A stretch of DNA of 38,553 bases, from NCBI GenBank assembly GCA_964644525.1, contig CAZXWC010000009.1, positions 1 through 38,553 of the forward strand. The letters run 5' to 3'. This DNA comes from BM714 sp964644525. Its GTDB lineage: Bacteria > Bacillota > Clostridia > Peptostreptococcales > BM714. Each line of letters begins with the position of its first letter. Position 1 is the first letter of the stretch. Below are positions 33,224-38,553 of this stretch, one piece after another. Below the pieces are notes generated by a model. It was not told the origin of the DNA. It searched no databases and saw only the letters and a program-made list of their open reading frames with translations. Position numbers and translations under genes: made by a program.

Positions 33224-33379
33224 ATGAACATTGATTGGCAGGAAATACTGATAGTGATTTTTTTCATTATCATGGCAACAATACAATTTTCACTGAACAA
33301 GATAATTTTGCATCTAAAGGAAATAGACAAGAGCCTTAAGAAATTGACAAACGGCGATCGAATTCACAGGGAAGGATAG
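33224..33379 (+). CDS. Small single-helix membrane protein (51 aa)
   Basis: ATG 33224 follows AAAGGAGATG at good spacing and the frame runs 51 codons to TAG at 33377-33379, two bases before the start of the sigma-54 activator. Residues about 7-29 are a hydrophobic helix (EILIVIFFIIMATIQF); the tail is basic and amphipathic (KEIDKSLKKL). A TATAAT lies at 33183-33188. I do not recognise a family. Tight coupling to the activator suggests a role in sensing or membrane placement of that regulator. Confidence 0.65.
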   Translation: MNIDWQEILIVIFFIIMATIQFSLNKIILHLKEIDKSLKKLTNGDRIHREG

Positions 33380-33381
33380 AT

Positions 33382-35154
33382 ATGAAATTATCCCATATTT
33401 CAGAAAATGTTCAAAAAATTTCGGAAGCAATATCGAGTGTTCTAGATGTTGATGTAACAATTTCAGATGAGACATTGACAAGAATTGCTGCAACTGGACT
33501 TTATGTGGGACAGCTTGGTGACAAAATAAGCAACAATTCAATTTTCGGATATGCGCTGAAAAAGGGTGAACATTATATAATTGATAATCCCAGAATAAAT
33601 CCTGTGTGCAAGTTTTGTGACAAAAAGGACGAATGCAAGGAAGTTGCAGAGGTGTGCTCCCCGATAATGCATGATGGCCAAATTATAGGGGTTATAGGAC
33701 TAATAGCATTTGAGGAAAGTCAGAAGGAGAGGCTACTCAGAAACAAAAAAAACCTTCTTGTTTTCCTGGAAAGAATGGGCGACTTGATATCGGCAAAGCT
33801 TTCCGATGTGGAGAAAAACAAAGAAATTGAAATTCTCGCAAAAGAGCTTCAGGTGATTATAGATTCTTTTGACAAGGGAGTTGTATTTGTCAATCCTGAT
33901 GGGCTTATTATGCATTCGAATGAGAAAGCGGAAAAAATATTTGGAAAAAGCGACAGCGGCGAATACGAAAGCAGCTTGGAAGATTTCGTGAAATATGTAG
34001 AGGGAATGAGCGGCAATCCAAATGAAAAGCACCCCTTAAGAAATAGGGAATACGTGTTCAAGAAAAACAATGAAAGGACACGCCTCATTTTTGATGTCAA
34101 TACAATGAAGACAGGCAGTGAAGTTATCGGTTTCCTTGTCAGTTTCAACAGCAGGGACGATGTTATAAGTGTCTTGAACGATGTTACAGGCCTTGGTCCC
34201 GATATAACCTTTGAAGATATTTTAGGGCAAAGCGCAGTCTTGAACATGACAAAGGAATATGCCAAAAGGGCTTCAAAAAGCACTTCTACAATATTGATAC
34301 AGGGAGAGAGCGGAACAGGAAAGGAATTATTTGCCCGATCAATACATTATAAGAGCGAAAGAAGATTCATGCCCTTTGTCACCTTGAATTGTGCGGCAAT
34401 TCCTGAAAATCTTTTGGAAAGTGAACTTTTTGGCTATGAAGAAGGCTCTTTCACAGGAGCTTTGAGAGGTGGGAAAACCGGCAAATTTGAACTGGCTGAC
34501 AAGGGCACAATTTTCCTTGATGAAATAGGGGATATGCCATTGCATTTGCAAAAAAAATTATTGCGGGTTCTGCAGAATAATATGATTGAGAAAGTTGGAG
34601 GAAAGCATTATTATAAAGTTGACATACGTGTTATTGCTGCAACAAATAAAAATATTGAAAAGCTTGTCAGCGAAGGCTCTTTCAGAGAAGACTTGTTTTA
34701 TCGATTGAGTGTAATACCGCTCATGATACCGCCGCTGAGGCAAAGAATGGACGATATACCGATATTGGCAAATTCATTTGTAAATAAATACAGTGAAAAA
34801 TTCCACAAGGATATTGGTGACATACAGAAGGATGTTCTTGTCGCTTTTCAGGCATATGATTGGCCGGGAAATGTGCGCGAACTTGAAAATGCCGTTGAGT
34901 ACTCTGTCAACATGTGCGAAAGGGAAAGCGTTTCTTTAAACGACATTCCAAGAAGGATATTGCAAAGCAAGGATTCAAAGAGCTTCAAAGATGAATCGAC
35001 AGGAATAAGAAAACTGGAAAATTTGGAGCGGTCTGAAATAAAAAAGGCTGTCAAGAAATACGGACATAAGGAAAACGGCATCAGGCAGTGCGTCAGAGAT
35101 TTGGGAATCAGCAGAGCGACACTCTATAGAAAAATAAAAAAATATAAATTGTAG
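33382..35154 (+). CDS. Sigma-54-dependent transcriptional activator (CdsR-like)
   Basis: This 590-residue enhancer-binding protein works with RNA polymerase carrying sigma-54. Residues 1-145 are a sensor region with four clustered cysteines (76, 79, 85, 92 in NPVCKFCDKKDEC...EVC). Residues about 150-260 look like a PAS domain. Residues about 278-505 are the AAA+ module: Walker A GESGTGKE (308-315), GSFTGA (355-360, a variant of GAFTGA), Walker B IFLDEIGD (377-384) and the Arg-finger segment FREDLFYRL. Residues 547-590 form a Fis-type helix-turn-helix (RQCVRDLGISRATLYRKIKKY). The next gene is a cysteine desulfidase with a sigma-54 promoter, the same arrangement as CdsR and CdsB in Clostridioides difficile, so cysteine is the likely signal. 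Confidence 0.9.
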   Translation: MKLSHISENVQKISEAISSVLDVDVTISDETLTRIAATGLYVGQLGDKISNNSIFGYALKKGEHYIIDNPRINPVCKFCDKKDECKEVAEVCSPIMHDGQIIGVIGLIAFEESQKERLLRNKKNLLVFLERMGDLISAKLSDVEKNKEIEILAKELQVIIDSFDKGVVFVNPDGLIMHSNEKAEKIFGKSDSGEYESSLEDFVKYVEGMSGNPNEKHPLRNREYVFKKNNERTRLIFDVNTMKTGSEVIGFLVSFNSRDDVISVLNDVTGLGPDITFEDILGQSAVLNMTKEYAKRASKSTSTILIQGESGTGKELFARSIHYKSERRFMPFVTLNCAAIPENLLESELFGYEEGSFTGALRGGKTGKFELADKGTIFLDEIGDMPLHLQKKLLRVLQNNMIEKVGGKHYYKVDIRVIAATNKNIEKLVSEGSFREDLFYRLSVIPLMIPPLRQRMDDIPILANSFVNKYSEKFHKDIGDIQKDVLVAFQAYDWPGNVRELENAVEYSVNMCERESVSLNDIPRRILQSKDSKSFKDESTGIRKLENLERSEIKKAVKKYGHKENGIRQCVRDLGISRATLYRKIKKYKL

Positions 35155-35219
35155 TATCAAAATGAGATATGCGTATCAAAAAGAGACGTATATCTCGTTT
35201 TTCTGTATCATATTGATAC
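35154..35219 (+). promoter_or_regulatory. Repeated upstream activator sites for the sigma-54 regulator
   Basis: Two tandem 19-base repeats begin GTATCAAAA (35154-35172 and 35173-35191) and share GTATCAAAAxGAGA. A perfect dyad GTATCATATTGATAC follows at 35205-35219. They lie about 65-130 bases before the predicted start of transcription, as expected for an activator. A GAGA/TCTC hairpin with an A5/T5 flank (35178-35203) in the same stretch may also end the regulator transcript. Confidence 0.65.
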
Positions 35220-35259
35220 TCTAAAATATAAAATGGCTCTATTGCCTGCCTTTAGGCTT

Positions 35260-35275
35260 TGGCACGATAGTTGCA
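35260..35275 (+). promoter_or_regulatory. Sigma-54 (-24/-12) promoter of the cysteine desulfidase gene
   Basis: TGGCACGATAGTTGCA matches the sigma-54 consensus TGGCAC-N5-TTGC exactly. Transcription should begin near 35286, shortly before the ribosome site GGGGAGG and ATG 35315. Confidence 0.92.
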
Positions 35276-35314
35276 ATAAAAAGGTTTAACTATTGATAGG
35301 GGAGGAGTTAACAA

Positions 35315-36625
35315 ATGGAATTGAAGGAAATGATTATAGGCACACTTAAAAGAGAAGTTGTTCCGGCAATGGGATGCACTGAACCTGTGGCAGTTTCGCT
35401 AGGATGCGCAAAAGCAAGAGAAGCTGCTGAAGGCAAGGGCGAATTGAAGTCTTTGGATATAAAGGTCAGCGCTAACATTTATAAAAATGGAATGGGAGTA
35501 GGGGTTCCGGGAACAAACGGAGAAATAGGCCTTGCAATAGCAGCGGCTCTGGGGGCAACAGGAGGCAATTCTGAAAAAGGATTGAATTTGCTCTCTGACA
35601 TAGATGATGCGACTCTTGAAGCTGCCAAAGATATGGTTGAAAGAGGAATTATAGACATTGAAGAGTCGGATATTGATGAAGGGGTTTATGTAGACAGTTT
35701 GTTGACTTACGAAAATGGCTTTGCGCGTTCAGTAATTAAAACAAGGCATAACAGATTTATAAAAGTGGAAACTGACGAGGGAATCATATTTGAGGACAAG
35801 GGAAATATTGGAGCAGAAAAAGATGAATTCAATAATGCGGCAATATATGAAATGACAATAAAGGACCTGGTGGGGCTTATTGAATCAATGAGCTTCGATG
35901 ATCTTTCATTTATGCTTGAGGGAATCGAAATGAACAAGACAATTGCTTTCAAGGCTATGGAAAGCCAAATAGGAATGGGAATCGGATATAAATATAAAAA
36001 GAAGCTGGATGAAGGAAAACTCAGCGACGACCTTTTGAATAGGGCCATGGTTTATACTGCATCCGGCGCCGACGCAAGGATGTCTGGAATAAGCTTGCCT
36101 GTGATGAGCAGCAGTGGAAGCGGCAACCATGGCTTGACAGCAACGCTCCCCCTTGCGGCTTATGCATCCATCAATGAAGTATCGGATGAAATTCTTTGCA
36201 AGGCTTTGGCGATAAGCCACATGGTAACAAGCTATATAAAAAGGTATACAGGACGTCTTTCCGCACTTTGCGGATGCGGGGTTGCAGCTGGAACGGCAGT
36301 TAGCGGAGCTTTGGTGTGGATTATGGGAGGAAGTAAGGAGCAAATTGAAGGTGCCATCAGCAATATGATAGCCAGCGTTTCGGGCATGATATGCGATGGT
36401 GCCAAATTGGGATGTGCCCTGAAGCTTGTGACAGCTTCATCGAGTGCGGTATATTTTGCAAACATGGCAATAGATGGAATAATCGTTCCGCCTTACAATG
36501 GGCTTATAGGTAAAACGGTTGAAGACTCCATAAAGAGTATGGGTAGATTGGCTGCGGATGGAATGGTAATAACCGACAAGGTAATACTTGAGCGTATGGT
36601 TGAGATGGATTTGCAGCGCTGCTGA
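35315..36625 (+). CDS. cyuA: L-cysteine desulfidase, UPF0597/CyuA family
   Basis: This 436-residue cytosolic enzyme of the UPF0597 (serine dehydratase alpha-like) family breaks cysteine down to pyruvate, ammonia and sulfide with a [4Fe-4S] cluster. Conserved Cys are seen at 21 (PAMGCTEPVAVSL), 319 and 321 (SALCGCGVAAGT), 360 and 367 (MICDGAKLGCALK). Glycine-rich turns such as GVGVPGTNGEIG, SSSGSGNHGL and PPYNGLIGKTVED are family hallmarks. It is driven by the sigma-54 promoter at 35260 and the activator encoded upstream. Serine or homocysteine as an additional substrate cannot be excluded. Confidence 0.88.
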   Translation: MELKEMIIGTLKREVVPAMGCTEPVAVSLGCAKAREAAEGKGELKSLDIKVSANIYKNGMGVGVPGTNGEIGLAIAAALGATGGNSEKGLNLLSDIDDATLEAAKDMVERGIIDIEESDIDEGVYVDSLLTYENGFARSVIKTRHNRFIKVETDEGIIFEDKGNIGAEKDEFNNAAIYEMTIKDLVGLIESMSFDDLSFMLEGIEMNKTIAFKAMESQIGMGIGYKYKKKLDEGKLSDDLLNRAMVYTASGADARMSGISLPVMSSSGSGNHGLTATLPLAAYASINEVSDEILCKALAISHMVTSYIKRYTGRLSALCGCGVAAGTAVSGALVWIMGGSKEQIEGAISNMIASVSGMICDGAKLGCALKLVTASSSAVYFANMAIDGIIVPPYNGLIGKTVEDSIKSMGRLAADGMVITDKVILERMVEMDLQRC

Positions 36626-36660
36626 CAGCCTAAACTCATTTATCCCATGAAAAGCTCAGA

Positions 36661-36689
36661 TTGACAAAGGAATGTCCCTGACTTAAAAT
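36661..36689 (+). promoter_or_regulatory. Sigma-A-type promoter of hpt
   Basis: TTGACA (36661-36666), a 17-base spacer and TAAAAT (36684-36689), about 45 bases before the start codon. Confidence 0.75.
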
Positions 36690-36732
36690 AGTTAATGACA
36701 GCAGAGCAATCAGTATTTTTACGGAGGTATAC

Positions 36733-37263
36733 ATGGACGTTGAATCCAAAAGAAAAGAAATTTTGATTACCAGGGATGAAATAAAAAAAAGAGTGGAAGA
36801 AATGGGACATCAAATTTGTTCAGACTACAAGGACAAGAAAGTCATGACCGTTTCTCTACTTAAGGGCAGTTTTGTTTTTACAGCTGATTTGGTCAGGGAA
36901 ATAGATTTGCCTGTAAGAGTGGAATTTATGATAACCTCCAGTTATGGTCACGCGACCGTCAATTCGGGAAAAGTGAAAATAGTGCAGGATATTGAAGCCG
37001 ATCTTTCAGGTTATGATGTGCTTGTAGTTGACGACATAGCGGATTCGGGTGTTACACTTGAATTTGTTATGAAGCATTTGGCCAGCAGGAAACCGAAGAG
37101 CCTTGCTTCCTGTGTGCTTTTGGACAAGCCGTCAAGAAGGGTTACTGATATTGAGGCGGACTATGTAGGCTTTACCATACCTGACAAATTCATTGTGGGA
37201 TACGGATTGAACTACGGCCACCATTACAGGAATGTGCCTTATATATTCGCATTCGTAGACTAA
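36733..37263 (+). CDS. hpt: Hypoxanthine phosphoribosyltransferase
   Basis: This purine salvage enzyme joins hypoxanthine (and often guanine) to PRPP, forming IMP or GMP. The 176-residue protein has SLLKGSFVFTADLVREI, the flexible-loop region MITSSYGHATVNSGK, and the PRPP motif VLVVDDIADSGVT at 96-108, then KFIVGYGLNYGHHYRN at the base-binding end. Length and motifs are typical. ATG 36733 follows ACGGAGG. It is transcribed alone from its own promoter. Confidence 0.95.
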   Translation: MDVESKRKEILITRDEIKKRVEEMGHQICSDYKDKKVMTVSLLKGSFVFTADLVREIDLPVRVEFMITSSYGHATVNSGKVKIVQDIEADLSGYDVLVVDDIADSGVTLEFVMKHLASRKPKSLASCVLLDKPSRRVTDIEADYVGFTIPDKFIVGYGLNYGHHYRNVPYIFAFVD

Positions 37264-37431
37264 TCTCAGACAGATGAGAATTACTGATTTCTTCGTGATA
37301 ATGAGTCAACCGATCTGTCACGTATTATGAATACGCTCCAATCACCGGTGATTCGTGCCCTGCGGGTAGCACAAGTGCCTTGAAATAAGAAATTCTCGCC
37401 AGTCCGATATATGGAAATGTATATTGATTTT
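37264..37431. other. Gene-free stretch with short palindromes
   Basis: Non-coding as far as I can see. It holds a 14-base perfect palindrome AATCACCGGTGATT (near 37338) and a weak GTGC/GCAC hairpin just after it. No known riboswitch core is recognised. Confidence 0.4.
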
Positions 37432-37464
37432 AAGCGGTGTTGCTTTTGCGACACCGCTTTTTGC
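37432..37464 (+). terminator. Intrinsic terminator before the ECF sigma gene
   Basis: AAGCGGTGTTGC (37432-37443) pairs with GCGACACCGCTT (37448-37459) with one wobble and a TTTT loop, followed by TTT. It is 170 bases after hpt, so it ends either hpt read-through or a short leader RNA. Confidence 0.8.
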
Positions 37465-37553
37465 TGAACAGACAGCAAAATCATAAATATATCCATCCTT
37501 TTTGGAACGAAATGCCCTTTGCTTGCATCTTTACTACAGGAGGCAAAACATAC

Positions 37554-38027
37554 ATGGAAAAACAATTCGAAAAACACTACAAGCAACTTTATAGAATCGC
37601 CTATAGCTATCTTAGGCACAAACAAAACGCGGAAGATGCGCTGCAGGCGGCGTACGAAAAAGCAATAAAAAACAGGAGTCAGCAGAGTGACCCTAAAAGA
37701 TTCCGCGCGTGGCTTATCAGGATAGTCATAAACGAATGCAATCAAAGCCATAGGACGAGGAAGAGGCAGACCGAAATTCGGAAGAAGGTGGCTCTCAACA
37801 GCGACTCATTGCAGGATGTCGATTATGTCCAATCCATAGAATTGAAGGATGCATTGCTTTTATTGAGCAAGGAAGACCGCAACCTGATTTCCCTTAAGTA
37901 TTTATTGGGCTACAGGCAGAGGGAAATTGCCGGCATCCTGGACTTGCCGGTCGGAACGGTCAAGTCCAGATTATCGCGTTCGCTTGGCAAGCTTAGAGAA
38001 ATTATGGGAGGTGGAGACAATGAATGA
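37554..38027 (+). CDS. ECF-type RNA polymerase sigma factor
   Basis: This 157-residue sigma-70 family protein has only regions 2 and 4. Region 2 is FEKHYKQLYRIAYSYLRHKQNAEDALQAAYEKA; region 4 is LLLLSKEDRNLISLKYLLGYRQREIAGILDLPVGTVKSRLSRSL, a standard helix-turn-helix. The start at 37554 follows AGGAGG with a rather long 10-base spacing; the longer open frame upstream runs through the terminator and is unlikely to be coding. It overlaps the next gene by 8 bases, the usual coupling with an anti-sigma factor. Confidence 0.9.
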   Translation: MEKQFEKHYKQLYRIAYSYLRHKQNAEDALQAAYEKAIKNRSQQSDPKRFRAWLIRIVINECNQSHRTRKRQTEIRKKVALNSDSLQDVDYVQSIELKDALLLLSKEDRNLISLKYLLGYRQREIAGILDLPVGTVKSRLSRSLGKLREIMGGGDNE

Positions 38028-38553
38028 CAGAGAGATAAAAAAACTGCTTAGGGTTGAGAGAAATCAAATAGAAAAGGAACTTGCGCAAGACGGAAAACTC
38101 CATTTCTTTTCATATCGAAGAAAACTTGTTTTGGTCGTTGCCATAATACTCTGTTTTTCAGGTATCGCCTTCGCCTACCACCAAATGAGTGTCTATGAAT
38201 GGTTCATGATTGAAAGCCTTGGCTATGACCAGATTCTTGAGCAAAATCCGGAGTACAGGCTTGACATATCGGCAGAGGACCGGAATATAGAAATCACAAT
38301 AGAGGGATTGGTTGCCGACGAACTGAATACTTATCTTTATTACCATGTCGTCAGCCCGGATGGAAAACCGCTTAGAATAAAATATCATGACGGATTGGAT
38401 TTTCTGAATGCGAAAGAATTGTACGGGGGGCTAAAGGAAAGACTCGTCGAAAAGGGTTTGCCGGATGATTATGTAGATGAGAATTTCGATGATTTTTATG
38501 ATGCCGGTTCATCATCGCTTGCGCCCACTGAAACCGCATCAAACAGGGAAGTG
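38020..38553 (+). CDS. Probable membrane anti-sigma factor, C-terminus beyond the window
   Basis: ATG 38020 overlaps the sigma gene and follows GGGAGGTGG; the frame is open for 178 codons to the right edge. The first 35 residues are charged and cytoplasmic (DREIKKLLRVERNQIEKEL), followed by one membrane helix (about 36-54, KLVLVVAIILCFSGIAFAY) and a hydrophilic outer domain with ITIEGLVADELNTYLYYHV, resembling DUF4179-like anti-sigma partners. The coupling to an ECF sigma gene supports the role. A classic zinc anti-sigma HxxxCxxC motif is absent from the N-terminus. Confidence 0.7.
   Translation, partial: MNDREIKKLLRVERNQIEKELAQDGKLHFFSYRRKLVLVVAIILCFSGIAFAYHQMSVYEWFMIESLGYDQILEQNPEYRLDISAEDRNIEITIEGLVADELNTYLYYHVVSPDGKPLRIKYHDGLDFLNAKELYGGLKERLVEKGLPDDYVDENFDDFYDAGSSSLAPTETASNREV

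Noticed and set aside
37437..37553. N-terminal extension of the sigma factor
   Set aside because: The extra frame crosses the intrinsic terminator and does not resemble sigma region 2; the start at 37554 has a ribosome site.
1..38553. tRNA genes, CRISPR arrays, insertion sequences or prophage
   Set aside because: I saw no cloverleaf with CCA-type ends, no regularly spaced repeats, and no transposase, integrase or phage protein in any frame.

Overview
The window reads as a piece of chromosome from a low-GC, anaerobic Gram-positive bacterium of the class Clostridia, perhaps Peptostreptococcales-like. The evidence is strong AGGAGG-type ribosome binding sites, frequent AGA/AGG and ATA codons, U-tailed hairpin terminators, a T-box leader before valS, a DUF4364 protein, a NusG-domain-II/ApbE pair and a sigma-54-controlled cysteine desulfidase. 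I see no rRNA, tRNA, CRISPR array, insertion sequence or phage gene. It looks like core chromosome mixed with poorly characterised metabolic modules.

Layout. 1-1353 (minus): HAD-IB phosphatase (cut by the window edge) and a Nudix hydrolase. 1378-1722: a gene-free stretch with a two-way promoter dyad and a plus-strand terminator, a candidate non-coding RNA. 1841-2803: 2-hydroxyacid dehydrogenase. 2911-4414: divergent ApbE lipoprotein and NusG-domain-II protein. 4398-6128: minimal DAHP synthase and a YihY/BrkB membrane protein. 6186-14182: a tight four-gene operon. It encodes a 1631-residue fusion (HD domain, helical-repeat middle, NadD-like nucleotidyltransferase, GNAT-like and phosphoribosyltransferase-like parts), a divergent malate/lactate-dehydrogenase-fold protein, a flavodoxin-fold protein with clustered cysteines and a GNAT protein. 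14290-16272 (minus): an unrecognised single-pass membrane protein.

16676-20272 carries a class IV aminotransferase, a universal stress protein, TcdA, a secreted peptidoglycan-binding protein and a PspC protein. 20723-23394 holds a DUF3100 membrane protein, a small membrane partner and an M20 amidohydrolase, a likely uptake-and-hydrolysis unit. 23545-28121 has valS with its T-box, then folC. 28108-30515 has a DUF4364 protein, a short QueG-like iron-sulfur protein and a lipoprotein polysaccharide deacetylase. 30549-33121 has proC and an NSS transporter with its 32-residue MetS-type subunit. 33224-36625 is a cysteine-catabolism locus: a small membrane protein, a sigma-54 activator, repeated activator sites, a -24/-12 promoter and a cysteine desulfidase. 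36661-38553 has hpt and an ECF sigma factor with a probable anti-sigma partner (cut by the window edge).

The best candidate for an undescribed system is the 6186-14182 operon. Its parts recall NAD-type cofactor chemistry (phosphoribosyl transfer, nucleotidyl transfer, HD phosphohydrolase) joined to two redox folds and two acyltransferase folds. The substrate cannot be read from the sequence.
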